A stretch of DNA of 64,000 nucleotides from Bacillus stratosphericus (GCF_020524495.1 NZ_JAIVLB010000009.1:1-64000); one strand, 5' to 3'; counted from the first letter of the stretch, positions 20,748 through 31,355 are shown. The notes: a model not told the origin generated them from the letters alone. Program-made: numbers and translations.

Positions 20748-21932
20748 TTATTTATCGTTTAATGCAGTAACACCTGGAAGTTCTTTGCCTTCCATAAATT
20801 CAAGTGAAGCGCCGCCGCCTGTTGAAATATGGCTCATCTGATCCGCAAGGCCAAATTTCTCAACAGCTGCTGCTGAATCTCCACCACCAATGACAGAATA
20901 TGTATCTTTTGCTTCTGCCAGTGTTTCTGCGATTGCTTTTGTTCCTTTCGAGAATGCATCGATTTCAAATACACCCATTGGTCCGTTCCAGACAACAAGT
21001 TTGCTCTTTTTGATTACGTCAGCATACATGTCTCTTGTCTCTGTCCCAATATCAAGTGCTTCTAGATCACTTGGAATATCAGAGATTGGCACAATGCTTG
21101 TATTCGCATCATTTGAAAAGTCGTCGGCTACTAGAACATCTGTTGGAATCAGGAAGTTCACGCCTTTTTCTTTTGCACGATCCATAAAGGATTTCGCTAA
21201 ATCTACTTTGTCTTCCTCTAAAAGAGATTTCCCTACTTCGTGGCCAAGTGCTTTGACAAATGTATAAGCAAGTCCGCCGCCGATGATGAGATTGTCCACT
21301 TTATTAAGAAGACTTTCAATCACACCGATTTTATCCTTTACTTTTGCACCACCGATAATCGCTGTAAATGGGCGATCAGGGTTTAATATTGCCTTTCCTA
21401 GAACCTCAAGCTCTTTTTGCATGAGGAAGCCCGAAACAGCAGGAAGATATGCTGCAATACCAGCTGTCGATGCATGTGCACGATGTGCAGCACCAAACGC
21501 ATCATTGACATACACATCCGCTAAATCAGCAAACGCTTTTGATAATTCAGGATCGTTCTTTTCTTCACCAGGATAGAAACGAACGTTTTCAAGCACTAGC
21601 ACATCTCCTTCTATTAAGTCAGAGATTTGCTTTTTCACGTCATCGCCGTAAGCTTCATCCGCTTTTTTCACTTCTTTTCCAAGAAGCTCTTGCAGACGTT
21701 TAGCCACAGGTGTCAGTCGCAGTTCTTCAGTAACTTGACCCTTCGGACGACCCAAATGACTAGCTAGTAGTACCTTTGCGCCTTCTCCTGTTAAATACTC
21801 AATCGTTGGTAATGCTGCGCGTATACGAGTATCATCCGTCACTTCTCCGTCCTTCATTGGAACGTTAAAATCTACGCGGCAGAACACAACCTTACCTTTT
21901 ACGTCAATGTCTTTTACTGATTTCTTATTCAT
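20748..21932 (-). CDS. pgk: phosphoglycerate kinase
   Basis: A 394-residue kinase making ATP from 1,3-bisphosphoglycerate. N-terminal substrate site [11 protein letters not shown] and HLGRPKG, hinge [14 protein letters not shown], and nucleotide site [28 protein letters not shown]. The start at 21932 matches the family. The ribosome-binding site AGGAGG is unusually far upstream (14 bases), and the spacer can pair with it (GGAGGATCTCC), which may tune translation. Confidence 0.97.
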   Translation of the reverse strand: MNKKSVKDIDVKGKVVFCRVDFNVPMKDGEVTDDTRIRAALPTIEYLTGEGAKVLLASHLGRPKGQVTEELRLTPVAKRLQELLGKEVKKADEAYGDDVKKQISDLIEGDVLVLENVRFYPGEEKNDPELSKAFADLADVYVNDAFGAAHRAHASTAGIAAYLPAVSGFLMQKELEVLGKAILNPDRPFTAIIGGAKVKDKIGVIESLLNKVDNLIIGGGLAYTFVKALGHEVGKSLLEEDKVDLAKSFMDRAKEKGVNFLIPTDVLVADDFSNDANTSIVPISDIPSDLEALDIGTETRDMYADVIKKSKLVVWNGPMGVFEIDAFSKGTKAIAETLAEAKDTYSVIGGGDSAAAVEKFGLADQMSHISTGGGASLEFMEGKELPGVTALNDK

Positions 21933-22049
21933 GCTCGTCAGGAGATCCTCCTTTATTCTGGTTTCCTTACGCATTGGACAAGTCTCTCTTTATCCTTTTC
22001 CCATTTTGCCCTCATCAAAACGAGAAATCGTGCAGAACGGATAAAAACA

Positions 22050-22083
22050 GAGAAAAGGGAAAGGGATGCTTCCCCTTCCCTTG
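22050..22083 (-). terminator. partial terminator between gapA and pgk
   Basis: AAGGGAAGGGG / CCCTTTCCCTTTT hairpin on the minus strand (one bulge). It probably gives the higher gapA transcript level known for this operon by attenuating or by blocking 3' decay (inference). Confidence 0.5.
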
Positions 22084-22144
22084 TCCGTCTTCATTATATC
22101 GTGTCTCTAGGAAAGAACCAAGTGAGTTCCTTCAGTGTGAGAAA

Positions 22145-23152
22145 TTAAAGACCTTGTTTTGCAATATAAGCTGCAAGGTCAACTACGCGATGAGAATACC
22201 CACTCTCGTTATCGTACCAAGAGATGACTTTTACCATGCTGCCTTCCATGACCATTGTAGAAAGAGCATCAATTGTAGAAGAGTTTGCATTACCATTGTA
22301 GTCACCAGACACTAATGGCTCTTCGCTGTAGCCAAGGATTCCTTTAAGTTCTCCTTCAGCTGCTTCTTTTAATGCTGCATTTACGTCTTCAGCTGTCACA
22401 TCTTGGTTTAATTCAGCAACAAGGTCAACTAAAGAAACGTTAGGTGTTGGAACACGCATTGCGCCGCCGTTTAATTTGCCTTTTAGTTCAGGCAATACAA
22501 GAGAAACTGCTTTTGCAGCACCTGTAGAAGTTGGGATGATGTTTTCCGCAGCTGCACGAGCACGACGGTAGTCTTTGTGCGGAAGATCAAGAATTTGCTG
22601 GTCATTTGTGTATGAGTGAACTGTTGTCATCATACCGCGTTTAATGCCAAAATTATCGTTAAGTACTTTTGCAAATGGAGCTAAGCAGTTTGTTGTACAA
22701 GATGCATTAGAAATGACATCGTGGCTAGCTGCATCGTATTTGTCTTCGTTTACACCCATAACGATTGTGATATCTTCTTCGTTAGCAGGAGCAGAAATGA
22801 TCACTTTTTTAGCGCCAGCTTCTAAGTGTTTTGCAGCGTCTGCACGTTTAGTGAAGAAACCAGTAGATTCAACAACGATTTCTACGCCTTGTTTACCCCA
22901 GCTTAATTTTGCAGGGTCACGCTCAGCTGATACTTCGATTGTTTTACCGTTCACTACTAAGTTTGTACCGTCTACAGAAACCTCTGCGTCTAGTTTTCCG
23001 TGAACAGAGTCATATTGTAAAAGGTGTGCAAGCATGTTAGCGTCTGTTAGATCGTTAACCGCTACTACCTCAACCTCAGGATTAATTAATGCTGCACGAA
23101 ATACGTTACGTCCAATACGTCCAAATCCGTTAATACCGACTTTTACTGCCAT
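22145..23152 (-). CDS. gapA: glycolytic glyceraldehyde-3-phosphate dehydrogenase
   Basis: A 335-residue NAD-dependent GAPDH. Rossmann motif [14 protein letters not shown], catalytic Cys in SNASCTTNC, His in TVHSYTNDQ, and C-terminal [10 protein letters not shown]. It follows cggR, marking it as the catabolic GapA and not the gluconeogenic GapB. The start at 23152 follows AAAGGAGGA. Confidence 0.98.
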   Translation of the reverse strand: MAVKVGINGFGRIGRNVFRAALINPEVEVVAVNDLTDANMLAHLLQYDSVHGKLDAEVSVDGTNLVVNGKTIEVSAERDPAKLSWGKQGVEIVVESTGFFTKRADAAKHLEAGAKKVIISAPANEEDITIVMGVNEDKYDAASHDVISNASCTTNCLAPFAKVLNDNFGIKRGMMTTVHSYTNDQQILDLPHKDYRRARAAAENIIPTSTGAAKAVSLVLPELKGKLNGGAMRVPTPNVSLVDLVAELNQDVTAEDVNAALKEAAEGELKGILGYSEEPLVSGDYNGNANSSTIDALSTMVMEGSMVKVISWYDNESGYSHRVVDLAAYIAKQGL

Positions 23153-23183
23153 GATGTTTCCTCCTTTTAGGTAACAGAATGTT

Positions 23184-24221
23184 TTATATTGAGGGATCAA
23201 TTGACTCCCTTAATAACTCTTTTGCGGCTCCTTCGTCTGTGACAAGAACGGTTCGGCGGGGTTTTTTGAAATAAGCTTCAATGGCCCCTGCCTTTGAAGA
23301 TCCACCTGCAACAGCAATGATGTGTGGAATGCTTTCTAAATCATCTAGCTGCATGCCGACGGAGTGAACTTTGTGGACGACCTCACCATCACGATTAAAG
23401 TAATAGCCAAAGGCCTCTGTCACTGCGTCAAGCTCATCAATCTTTTTTAAATCTTCATCTGGTGTGTTTCGTCTCATCGCCATTGTTTTTGCTTCACCGA
23501 TCCCATGTATGAGCATCGTGGATGATTTAATCGTTTGAAGCACTTCTTTGACGGACGGCTCTTCAATAATCGAAGAGTACGCACCTTCTGACAGCTGCCC
23601 TGGAACAAACAGCAGCTTGTAAGTACCGGAAGCTTTTTCAGCCATGTGGGCACAAATGGTGTTTGCCTGATTTTTTACATTCTCCCCAAGACCGCCTCTT
23701 GCAGGGACAAACATCATGTCTCGATTTTTGGCATCAGGGGTCATCATGTCGGCAACGGCTTCCATCGTCGTTCCGCCAGTGACGGCGACGATATTATTTC
23801 CTGTAAACCTTTTTTTCATACATTGGACAGCAGCTCTTCCCATTTCTTGCTTCACCCACAGGGATTCATCACTGTCACCAGAAACGATCATGACTTCTTC
23901 CAGGCCTAACTTTTTCTTTAATGTATTTTCCAAAAAGGTTAAACCTAAAACGTCCTTCATCATTCCTTCTAGTAATTCCAGCAAAGCATGACCTTCACTT
24001 GTCAGCATCATACCGCTTGCTTTGACATCCAGCAGGTTTTGTTCTTTTAAGAATAGAACTTCAGCTCTTAATATACGCTCACTGAGACCAAGACTATTCG
24101 CAAGGCTTCTGCGGCCAATTGGTTCAGCTAATCTAATGTACTGCAAAATGTCGTAGCGTTTTTGCATAACTGTGAGAAGATCTGGCAATAATTTTTTTTG
24201 AGCTTCCAATAAACGATTCAT
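23184..24221 (-). CDS. cggR: central glycolytic genes regulator CggR
   Basis: A 345-residue SorC/DeoR-type repressor. The N-terminal HTH (about 30-60, [20 protein letters not shown]) is followed by a sugar-phosphate-binding domain with [17 protein letters not shown] and ARGGLGE; fructose-1,6-bisphosphate relieves repression in B. subtilis. The start at 24221 follows AAAGGG. It is the first gene of the operon and represses its own promoter through the operator at 24240-24276. Confidence 0.97.
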   Translation of the reverse strand: MNRLLEAQKKLLPDLLTVMQKRYDILQYIRLAEPIGRRSLANSLGLSERILRAEVLFLKEQNLLDVKASGMMLTSEGHALLELLEGMMKDVLGLTFLENTLKKKLGLEEVMIVSGDSDESLWVKQEMGRAAVQCMKKRFTGNNIVAVTGGTTMEAVADMMTPDAKNRDMMFVPARGGLGENVKNQANTICAHMAEKASGTYKLLFVPGQLSEGAYSSIIEEPSVKEVLQTIKSSTMLIHGIGEAKTMAMRRNTPDEDLKKIDELDAVTEAFGYYFNRDGEVVHKVHSVGMQLDDLESIPHIIAVAGGSSKAGAIEAYFKKPRRTVLVTDEGAAKELLRESIDPSI

Positions 24222-24239
24222 GGCAAACGACCCTTTCTC

Positions 24240-24276
24240 GGACTTAAAACGTCCCACTGTGACAAAAAACGTCCCA
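24240..24276. promoter_or_regulatory. CggR operator
   Basis: On the minus strand two direct repeats TGGGAC-(6)-TGTC and TGGGAC-(8)-TCC (starting at 24276 and 24256) match the known B. subtilis CggR operator layout (CGGGAC-N6-TGTC twice). It lies between the promoter and the cggR start. Confidence 0.85.
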
Positions 24277-24314
24277 CCACAGCCAAAAAAAATCAATCCC
24301 TGCTTTCTTTAATT

Positions 24315-24343
24315 ATTTTAACAGGACCATCTTTCATTTTCAA
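24315..24343 (-). promoter_or_regulatory. cggR-gapA operon promoter
   Basis: TTGAAA (24338-24343), 17-base spacer, TAAAAT (24315-24320) on the minus strand, upstream of the CggR operator. Confidence 0.75.
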
Positions 24344-24451
24344 CTCTTACAAGCACATTTAGACAAAAAATAGACACATTTTCACCGTTATCCTTCTTGT
24401 CATCAAGCTTTTCGCAAATATTTATTTTTTTCTATATTTAATGATTTTGTC

Positions 24452-24485
24452 ATTGAAAAGGTGCAGGCTGATGTCCTCAGCCTGC
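24452..24485 (-). terminator. terminator after the rocE-like gene
   Basis: GCAGGCTGA / TCAGCCTGC stem directly after the stop codon, followed by a T-rich stretch on the minus strand. Confidence 0.7.
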
Positions 24486-25907
24486 TTATGTTTTTGGTAT
24501 GGCCCCTTCCTCTTCGGCAAACCGTTTTGCATCCTCCTTCGGTTTGATTTTGAGGTAATAAATGATGTAGCAAGCGGCCATGAACGGAACACCGCAATAA
24601 AGGCCAATCCGCTGATCCTCAATAAAGAATAAACTGATGAGGACAATGCCAAATACGATAAAGCCTGCCAATGGCACAAATGGATATAGGGGTGTACGGA
24701 AGACGAGATCCTTTACATCGCCGCCCTCTTTCACGAATTGTCTTCTAAAGAAATACTGAGATAGACAAATGGACATCCACACGACCACAAGCACCATACC
24801 TGAAATTGAAATAAGCCAGACATAGACCGTTTTTGGTGCGACAACACTCGTAAGCAGTGATAGAGCGGACACGCCCATTGTCACCAATAATGCATTGATG
24901 GGAATTTTACGCTTGGACAATTTTTTCGTAAAATCAGGGCCTTTCCCGTCTTTTGAAAGTGCCCAGAGCATACGTGATGATGCATATAAACCAGAGTTCG
25001 CCACAGATAAGACGGCTGTGATGATAATAAAATTCATAATATCTGCGGCGTATGGTATACCGACTTTGTCCAGTACCACAACAAACGGACTATCAACGGC
25101 ATCTGCTGTCTGCCATGGGAGAAGTGCAGCAAGAACCGCAATAGATAAGACAAAAAAAACCATCGTTCTCCATATAATATTCCGAATTGATCGAGGCAAT
25201 GTCTTTTCTGGATTTTCACTCTCACCAGCTGCGATCCCTACAAGCTCTGTTCCCTGAAAGGAGAAATTGACTGTGACCATGGTTAATAAAATAGCAAAAA
25301 TCCCATTTGGAAAAAGTCCACCATGGTCCGTCAAGTGACGGAATAGAGGAGCCGGTTCTCCGTCTTTCAGATGAATCATTCCGAAAATTGCGCCAATTCC
25401 AATAATAATAAACAATAAGATGGCGGCTACCTTGATCGCTGAAAACCAAAACTCTGTTTCAGCAAAACTACGCGCTGATATGGCGTTGATCACAAATAAA
25501 ATCACACTAAATACAAGACACCAAAGCCAAACTGGGATATCAGGGAACCACCTTTGGAGTAAAATACCTGCCGACGTAAACTCCAGTCCGATCGTACATG
25601 CCCAACTAAACCAATAGAGCCAGCCGATCATAAAGCCTGTGGAGGGTCCAATATACTTGGTTGCATACTCTTGGAAGGAACCTGCTGTCGGCATCGCCAC
25701 TGCTAATTCACCAAGACACAGCATCACCAAGTACATCAATAGTCCGCCAATAATAAACGAAAGAATGGCTCCCCCAGGTCCTGCCTGGTGAATAATAAGT
25801 CCTGATCCAAGGAAAAGGCCTGTGCCGATGACGCCTCCTAAGGCAATCATAAAGAGATGTCTGCTTTTCATGGAACGCTCTAGTTCATTATGCTGTTCTA
25901 GCTTCAA
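24486..25907 (-). CDS. rocE: basic amino-acid permease (RocE-like)
   Basis: A 473-residue APC-superfamily transporter with about 12 membrane helices. The first unwound helix carries IALGGVIGTGLFLGSG, and helix 6 carries FSFQGTELVGIAAGE, as in arginine/ornithine/GABA permeases. Start TTG at 25907. It lies 101 bases downstream of rocD on the same strand, so it is probably the RocE arginine/ornithine permease of a rocDE unit. A 10-bp hairpin at 25974-26005 could attenuate it. No rocF (arginase) follows; cggR's promoter region is next. Other APC members are possible. Confidence 0.8.
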   Translation of the reverse strand: MKLEQHNELERSMKSRHLFMIALGGVIGTGLFLGSGLIIHQAGPGGAILSFIIGGLLMYLVMLCLGELAVAMPTAGSFQEYATKYIGPSTGFMIGWLYWFSWACTIGLEFTSAGILLQRWFPDIPVWLWCLVFSVILFVINAISARSFAETEFWFSAIKVAAILLFIIIGIGAIFGMIHLKDGEPAPLFRHLTDHGGLFPNGIFAILLTMVTVNFSFQGTELVGIAAGESENPEKTLPRSIRNIIWRTMVFFVLSIAVLAALLPWQTADAVDSPFVVVLDKVGIPYAADIMNFIIITAVLSVANSGLYASSRMLWALSKDGKGPDFTKKLSKRKIPINALLVTMGVSALSLLTSVVAPKTVYVWLISISGMVLVVVWMSICLSQYFFRRQFVKEGGDVKDLVFRTPLYPFVPLAGFIVFGIVLISLFFIEDQRIGLYCGVPFMAACYIIYYLKIKPKEDAKRFAEEEGAIPKT

Positions 25908-26008
25908 ATCCGCTTCCCCACTTTCACTCTTCTATTCATCATTCTTTGACAAAATTCGCCGTTTGTTGAAAGAGAAAGGGAGAATTCTAAGGCTTCTCCC
26001 TTTTATAT

Positions 26009-27202
26009 TTATGCTTGAAACAAGGCTTCAATATGACCGATCGCCCAGTCTAAATCTTCCTTCGAAATAGTGAGCGGCGGTGCAAAGCGGATCACTGTTT
26101 CATGCGTTTCCTTACATAACAGCCCAGCTTGCTTGAGCTTCTCACAATATGGTCTAGCTGCCTGGGTCAGCTCCATACCAATAAATAGTCCGCGCCCACG
26201 TACTTCCTTAATGACAGGGCTTTGGATACGTGACAGTTTGTCTTTGAAATAGTGTCCAAGCTCCATAGAACGCTCTGCAAGCTTCTCATCGATTAAGACT
26301 TCCAATGCAGCAAGCGACACCGCACAGGCAAGAGGGTTTCCACCAAAGGTAGAACCATGAGACCCAGGGTTAAACACGCCTAAAATATCGCGGTTCGCCA
26401 CGACACATGAGATTGGGAAAACACCACCGCCTAATGCCTTACCGAGGATCATCATATCTGGCTCAATTTCTTCCCAGTCGCATGCAAACATCTTGCCTGT
26501 TCGCGCTAATCCCACTTGAATTTCATCTGCAATGAATAAAACATTTTCCTGCTCACATAGCACCTTTGCTTCTTTCAAAAACTCCTGTGGCGGCATGACA
26601 ATGCCCGCTTCTCCTTGAATCGGCTCAATAAGAAAAGCCGCTGTCTGCGGAGTGATGGCTTCACGTAATGCATCAATATCTCCATAAGAAATGAGCTTGA
26701 TTCCCGGAAGCATGGGCCCGAAGCCTCTTTGATATTCTGCTTCAGAAGAAAGTGAAACAGCCGTCATCGTACGCCCATGAAAATTTCCGACACACGCGAT
26801 GATTTCAGCGCGATTCTCTTCAATTCCCTTGACGTCATAGCCCCAGCGTCTCGCTGCCTTTACAGCCGTTTCCACAGCCTCGGCTCCTGTATTCATCGGC
26901 AATGCCATATCTTTATTCGTCAGTTTACAAATTTTCTCATACCAAGGACCAAGCTGATCATTGTGGAAGGCTCTCGATGTGAGCGTCACGCGGTCAGCCT
27001 GCTTTTTGAGCGCATCAATAATACGGGGATGGCGATGCCCTTGGTTCACTGCGGAATACGCACTGAGCATATCCATGTATCGATTACCTTCAGGATCAGT
27101 CACCCAAACCCCCTCAGCCTCTGAAATCACAATTGGCAGCGGATGATAGTTCGTAGCACCATATTGCTCTGTTTGTTGAATCAATTCATTTGTCTGTGTC
27201 AT
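26009..27202 (-). CDS. rocD: ornithine aminotransferase
   Basis: A 397-residue class III PLP aminotransferase converting ornithine plus 2-oxoglutarate to glutamate semialdehyde. Cofactor site: [43 protein letters not shown] and the PLP Lys in [11 protein letters not shown]. It is transcribed from a sigma-54 promoter, with rocR divergent, exactly as for the B. subtilis rocDEF operon. Confidence 0.96.
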   Translation of the reverse strand: MTQTNELIQQTEQYGATNYHPLPIVISEAEGVWVTDPEGNRYMDMLSAYSAVNQGHRHPRIIDALKKQADRVTLTSRAFHNDQLGPWYEKICKLTNKDMALPMNTGAEAVETAVKAARRWGYDVKGIEENRAEIIACVGNFHGRTMTAVSLSSEAEYQRGFGPMLPGIKLISYGDIDALREAITPQTAAFLIEPIQGEAGIVMPPQEFLKEAKVLCEQENVLFIADEIQVGLARTGKMFACDWEEIEPDMMILGKALGGGVFPISCVVANRDILGVFNPGSHGSTFGGNPLACAVSLAALEVLIDEKLAERSMELGHYFKDKLSRIQSPVIKEVRGRGLFIGMELTQAARPYCEKLKQAGLLCKETHETVIRFAPPLTISKEDLDWAIGHIEALFQA

Positions 27203-27261
27203 CTTGTTATCCTCCTTCGATTAACATTCTTTCAATTGGGCTCATCTTCACTCATATGTTA

Positions 27262-27278
27262 TGCAAGGATTGTGCCAA
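27262..27278 (-). promoter_or_regulatory. sigma-54 (SigL) promoter of rocD
   Basis: Minus-strand TTGGCACAATCCTTGCA contains the -24 GG and -12 GC elements at exact spacing, 60 bases upstream of the rocD start. Confidence 0.92.
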
Positions 27279-27327
27279 CTTGCTGATCGCTTTTTCTCAA
27301 GGGTTTTCTTTTTCTTGAAAGCAAAAA

Positions 27328-27348
27328 AAATTTGCATATGCCAAATTT
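27328..27348. promoter_or_regulatory. RocR upstream activating sequence
   Basis: AAATTTG and CAAATTT flank seven bases, forming an inverted repeat 50 bases upstream of the sigma-54 promoter and 60 bases before rocR. Position and symmetry fit a RocR enhancer site serving both directions (inference). Confidence 0.6.
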
Positions 27349-27407
27349 TTAGAGGAAACCGCAAAATTTTTCATGTAAAATGGTGGTAAGGTCTGGAGGT
27401 GGCGTAA

Positions 27408-28853
27408 ATGAAAAAAGATCCACATGTCTTGAAGCTAGAAAATGAGATTGATTTGTATAAACAAATGCTTGATTTAATTGACGTCGGTGTTCATGCCATT
27501 GACGAAAATGGCAATACCGTTGTTTATAATCAAAAAATGATGGAGATTGAATCTTTAAAACGCTCTGATGTTCTCCATAAAAATGTATTAGACTTCTTCG
27601 TATTTCAAGACGAGATGCACAGCACGCTTGTCCAAGCACTACGAACTGGGAAACAAACCGTTCACGCAAAACAGACATATCATAATTACAACGGGAAAGA
27701 AATCACAACCATTAACCATACATATCCGCTCGTTGGAGGTGGCCTCATTCAAGGAGCGGTTGAAATCTCAAATGATGTGACCAAGCTAGAACGGCTTATT
27801 CATCACAACATGAAGAAAAAAGGAAACACACGCTTTACATTTGATTCGATTATCGGGAAAAGTCCTGCATTTTTAGAAGTGATTGAACATGCGAAACGAG
27901 CGACACGCACCTCTTCTTATGTACTGATTGTTGGTGAAACAGGGACGGGAAAAGAACTATTTGCACAAAGCGTTCATAATGGCAGCAGCCGTTCATCTGG
28001 ACCATTTATTACCCAGAATTGTGCGGCGCTGCCTGATCATCTCATTGAAAGTATGCTTTTTGGTACGCAAAGAGGTGCTTTTACGGGTGCAACGGATCAG
28101 CCCGGTCTATTCGAACAGGCACAAGGAGGCACACTGCTTTTAGATGAGATCAACTCATTAAACCCCGCTCTTCAAGCAAAACTATTGCGCGTATTGCAGG
28201 AAAAACGTGTGAGACGGTTAGGCAGCACAAAAGAAATCGCCGTGGATGTCAGAGTAATTGCCAATATAAATGAGGACCCTGTTGATGCGATCGCAAGTGG
28301 ACGCATGAGAAAGGATTTATTTTATCGATTAGGAATTGTCACCTTATTTATCCCCCCCCTTTCTGAACGAAAAGAAGACATTCCTATGTTTGTGGAACAT
28401 TTTATTCAAAAATATAACGAGCTGTTTCAGATGAATGTGAAGGCGGCTGATGAAGAGGTACTTGCCCTCTTTCAAGCTTATCATTGGCCAGGCAATGTAA
28501 GAGAGCTGGAGCATGTGATTGAGGCTGGGATGAATATGATGATGGATGAAGCATACTTAAGCTTGCATCACCTCCCCTATCATTTCAGGTTCAAGTACGG
28601 CGAAGGTCGTCCTGCTGCACAAATTCAGGCGAATTCTTTGCAGCAAACAGCAGCGGCTGACACCTTTATCTACACAAGCCCAGAGCATACGACTGATTTT
28701 CAAACCCAGATGGAACGATTTGAAAAACAATACATCGTCCACTACTTAGAAAAAATGGACGACAATATTTCACAGACTGCAAAGATACTGGGCATGAGTA
28801 GGCAAAGTCTGCAATATCGAATGAAAAAGCTACATATTTCTCGACAATCATAG
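27408..28853 (+). CDS. rocR: RocR, sigma-54-dependent activator of arginine catabolism
   Basis: A 481-residue NtrC-family enhancer-binding protein. Residues about 12-125 are PAS-like (LDLIDVGVHAIDENGNTVVY) and bind arginine/ornithine in RocR. The AAA+ domain (about 147-380) has Walker A GETGTGKE, the sigma-54-contact loop GAFTGA, Walker B GGTLLLDEI and the arginine-finger region. The C-terminal Fis-type HTH ends SQTAKILGMSRQSLQYRMKK. It activates the divergent rocDE promoter together with SigL, encoded 1 kb away. Confidence 0.94.
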   Translation: MKKDPHVLKLENEIDLYKQMLDLIDVGVHAIDENGNTVVYNQKMMEIESLKRSDVLHKNVLDFFVFQDEMHSTLVQALRTGKQTVHAKQTYHNYNGKEITTINHTYPLVGGGLIQGAVEISNDVTKLERLIHHNMKKKGNTRFTFDSIIGKSPAFLEVIEHAKRATRTSSYVLIVGETGTGKELFAQSVHNGSSRSSGPFITQNCAALPDHLIESMLFGTQRGAFTGATDQPGLFEQAQGGTLLLDEINSLNPALQAKLLRVLQEKRVRRLGSTKEIAVDVRVIANINEDPVDAIASGRMRKDLFYRLGIVTLFIPPLSERKEDIPMFVEHFIQKYNELFQMNVKAADEEVLALFQAYHWPGNVRELEHVIEAGMNMMMDEAYLSLHHLPYHFRFKYGEGRPAAQIQANSLQQTAAADTFIYTSPEHTTDFQTQMERFEKQYIVHYLEKMDDNISQTAKILGMSRQSLQYRMKKLHISRQS

Positions 28854-28880
28854 AGCTGTGCCATCATTCGGCACAGCTTA
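28854..28880. terminator. bidirectional terminator rocR / lutR
   Basis: AGCTGTGCC / GGCACAGCT stem between converging genes. Confidence 0.7.
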
Positions 28881-29615
28881 TTGTGTATCTGACTGCCCTA
28901 CCGGTTTTTGCAGCACATCACTTAGCAGTCTTTCTACATGTTCCAGATGTGTGATCATCGCTCTCTCCGCTTCCTCTGGCTGCTTGGCAATGACAGCTTG
29001 ATAAATTTGTTCATGTTCTTTGTAAAGCTGCAGAATGGAAGCTTTTTGTGAAAACAACACGACTTTTCTCGTTTCACGCATCGTTTCTGCTAACAAGGTT
29101 GAGACCTGATTCATTAATGCCTTTAATAAATCATTCTTTGAGGCTTTCGCTAAGGCTAGATGAAACATGAGGTCTGCCTCTTCACCAATTTCTTTATGCA
29201 CTTCAGCCAGTTTCATTTGTTCGAGTGCATCACGCAGTTGATGGAGGTCATCGTCCGTTCTTAGCAGCGCCGCCTTTTTGACAGCTCCTGTTTCAATGAT
29301 TGATCTCACTTCAAGGAGCTGCGCTACATTATTTTGCTTCATTAAAAACACAGGGGATAGGCAAAATGTGAACTGATTAGGATCGAACTGCTTCACATAC
29401 GTGCCTTCCCCTTGCTTCATCTCTATTAATCCAATTGCTTTCAGAGCGGATAGCGCCTCCCTCACAGCGGAACGACTGACTTGAAAACTTTCAGAGAGCG
29501 CTTGAACGGAATCTAATTTTTCCCCCGGAAGAAGCTCACCCGTACGAATGGATTCGACTAATGCATCCGCAATTTCTTCATATATTTTTTTTGTTTTGAT
29601 TTGTTTATATTTCAA
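28878..29615 (-). CDS. lutR: GntR/FadR-family regulator LutR
   Basis: A 245-residue repressor. The N-terminal winged helix (about 10-75) contains LSESFQVSRSAVREALSALK, followed by an FCD ligand-binding domain (about 95-225) with metal-binding His/Asp pattern (EVRSIIETGAVKKAA, DLMFHLALAKASKN). In B. subtilis LutR (YvfI) sits beside sigL and represses lutABC lactate utilisation; the adjacent permease lutP is absent here. Assignment rests on sequence resemblance and synteny. Confidence 0.85.
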   Translation of the reverse strand: MKYKQIKTKKIYEEIADALVESIRTGELLPGEKLDSVQALSESFQVSRSAVREALSALKAIGLIEMKQGEGTYVKQFDPNQFTFCLSPVFLMKQNNVAQLLEVRSIIETGAVKKAALLRTDDDLHQLRDALEQMKLAEVHKEIGEEADLMFHLALAKASKNDLLKALMNQVSTLLAETMRETRKVVLFSQKASILQLYKEHEQIYQAVIAKQPEEAERAMITHLEHVERLLSDVLQKPVGQSDTQ

Positions 29616-29729
29616 TTGGTCTCACCTCATCACTGTTGTCTAACGGCCCATGCCCTATATTATACTTCACCCCAACATTTCCGATCCATTTCTCAATTTT
29701 TCAAGAATTCTTCGGGGTCTCCTCTTATC

Positions 29730-29772
29730 AAAAAAAGAAGCACCTGCCATTTTTCTGGAAGGTTCTTCTTTT
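29730..29772 (-). terminator. sigL terminator
   Basis: AAGAAGAACCTTCC / GGCAGGTGCTTCTT hairpin with a following T7 on the minus strand, at the sigL stop. Confidence 0.75.
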
Positions 29773-31069
29773 AATCATAACGCTTCCGCAGCGTTGATGA
29801 TGGAAGATTCATTTGTTCACGATATTTTGCAATTGTTCTACGTGAGACTCGGATTCCGAAGGTTTGCTGAAGCTGCGTCATCATTTGCTGATCTGAATAC
29901 GGTTTTTTCTTATTTTCCGTTTGAATCAGCTCCGCGATGTGGGTCTTGACTGTGTAGCTTGATGCCTCTTCTAGCGAATGCCCCTCTAGTTTTGATTGGA
30001 AAAATTGTTTCATTTCCATTAAACCATAAGGGGTTTGCACCATTTTCCCTTTTACGGTTCGGCTGACTGTCGACTCATGCACTTGCAATATATCTGCTAT
30101 CAGCTTCATCGTAAGCGGTTTCATTTTGTGCTTGCCTGTGAGGAAAAAATCTGTCTGATGTAAGATAATCTCACGAACGACATGTGTCATCGTTTGCTTT
30201 CTCTGCTTGAGTGCTTGGACAAGCCAATTGTACTGCTGCTCTTTCTCTTTTAAATACGCATATGCTTCATGCCGTTTTTGGTCTTGAATCATCGCAAAAT
30301 AACTTTCATTCATTTCAATGTCAGGAAAGGCGCGCTGATTCAGCTCAAATGTGATGTGATCCTGCATCACAGTAATCAATACATCTGGCTCTATATACAC
30401 ATGCTGTTCTTCAAAAGAGAAATGAAGGCCTGGCCTTGGTTCAAGGAGCGACACCTCATCTTGTATTGCTTGAAGTGTTTTCATTGAAACGCCTGTTTTC
30501 GCCGCAATTTCCTTCCAAGCCTTCCTTGCAAAAAGAAAGAAATGCTTTTCAATGATCAGCTCGGCTTCATACCAGCGCTCCTGTTTTCTTCTTAATTGCA
30601 ACAAGATGCACTCTTGCAATGATCTTGCGCCAATACCGGCAGGCTCTAATGCTTGAAGCTGATGAAGAACGGCCTCTACTTCTTCCGACGAAACCTCTAA
30701 AACAGCGGCCATTGCGTCAACCGGTTCATTTAAATAGCCATTTGAATCAATGGACTCAATCATAAAGTGAAAGATCCTTTGATTCTTTTCACTTAAGGTC
30801 AAATCAATTGCCTGCCTTTTCAAATACATTTGCAGGCTTTCTTTTTGATGCGTACGATACGGCTCTGACATTCGATCTTGTGATCTTTTATGATAAACTG
30901 GTTGAAAGCTGTCCGTGTCTTTCCGCTCAATCAGAGGGTTCTCAAGCGCTAATTGGTCAAGATACTCACCCAGCTCTGCACAATTCAATTGCAGCAGCGT
31001 AATGGCCTGCCTGAGTTCTTGTGTGAGCACCTGCTTTAATACTTGTTCTTGTTGCAGTTTAAGGCTCAT
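29771..31069 (-). CDS. sigL: RNA polymerase sigma-54 factor
   Basis: A 432-residue RpoN-family sigma factor. Region I (about 1-50) is Gln/Leu-rich (LKLQQEQVLKQVLTQELRQA); the core-binding domain and HTH (VHESTVSRTVKGKMVQTPYG) follow; the C-terminal RpoN box is seen as VSRRTIAKYREQMNLPSS. It directs transcription of rocDE, and in B. subtilis also levanase, acoABC and bkd genes. ATG after GGGAGGGGAG. Confidence 0.97.
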   Translation of the reverse strand: MSLKLQQEQVLKQVLTQELRQAITLLQLNCAELGEYLDQLALENPLIERKDTDSFQPVYHKRSQDRMSEPYRTHQKESLQMYLKRQAIDLTLSEKNQRIFHFMIESIDSNGYLNEPVDAMAAVLEVSSEEVEAVLHQLQALEPAGIGARSLQECILLQLRRKQERWYEAELIIEKHFFLFARKAWKEIAAKTGVSMKTLQAIQDEVSLLEPRPGLHFSFEEQHVYIEPDVLITVMQDHITFELNQRAFPDIEMNESYFAMIQDQKRHEAYAYLKEKEQQYNWLVQALKQRKQTMTHVVREIILHQTDFFLTGKHKMKPLTMKLIADILQVHESTVSRTVKGKMVQTPYGLMEMKQFFQSKLEGHSLEEASSYTVKTHIAELIQTENKKKPYSDQQMMTQLQQTFGIRVSRRTIAKYREQMNLPSSTLRKRYD

Positions 31070-31139
31070 TGTCTCCCCTCCCTCTCATCATTTTACATGA
31101 AGATTGACGGACCGTATATACGAAATAGGAGTGATTTCC

Positions 31140-31355
31140 ATGTCTGAACTTTTTTCCGTTCCATACTTTGTCGACAACTTGAAACAGCATATCGCCATGA
31201 ATCAACATGAGGACAAGGTTCATGCCATGAATGCTTACTACCGCTCGTTGGTTTCTACACTGGTTCAGGACCAATTGACCAAAAATGCTGTTGTATTGAA
31301 ACGAATTCAACATCTTGAAGAAGCCTATCAAAAGGTGAAAAAAGAAAGCGAATAA
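31140..31355 (+). CDS. yvfG: YvfG, small conserved Bacillus protein
   Basis: A 71-residue helical protein beginning MSELFSVPYFVDNLKQHIAM and ending with a charged coiled-coil-like segment. It is almost identical in length and sequence to B. subtilis YvfG, which lies in the same place beside sigL. The start at 31140 follows AGGAGTG. Function unknown. Confidence 0.9.
   Translation: MSELFSVPYFVDNLKQHIAMNQHEDKVHAMNAYYRSLVSTLVQDQLTKNAVVLKRIQHLEEAYQKVKKESE

Noticed and set aside
20890-21576. Plus-strand frames of 97-125 codons opposite pgk
   Set aside because: Antisense to a strongly conserved gene; Ser/Ala-rich shadow translations without start signals.
29650-29949. 99-codon plus-strand frame near sigL
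   Set aside because: Spans the sigL terminator and its antisense strand; shadow frame.
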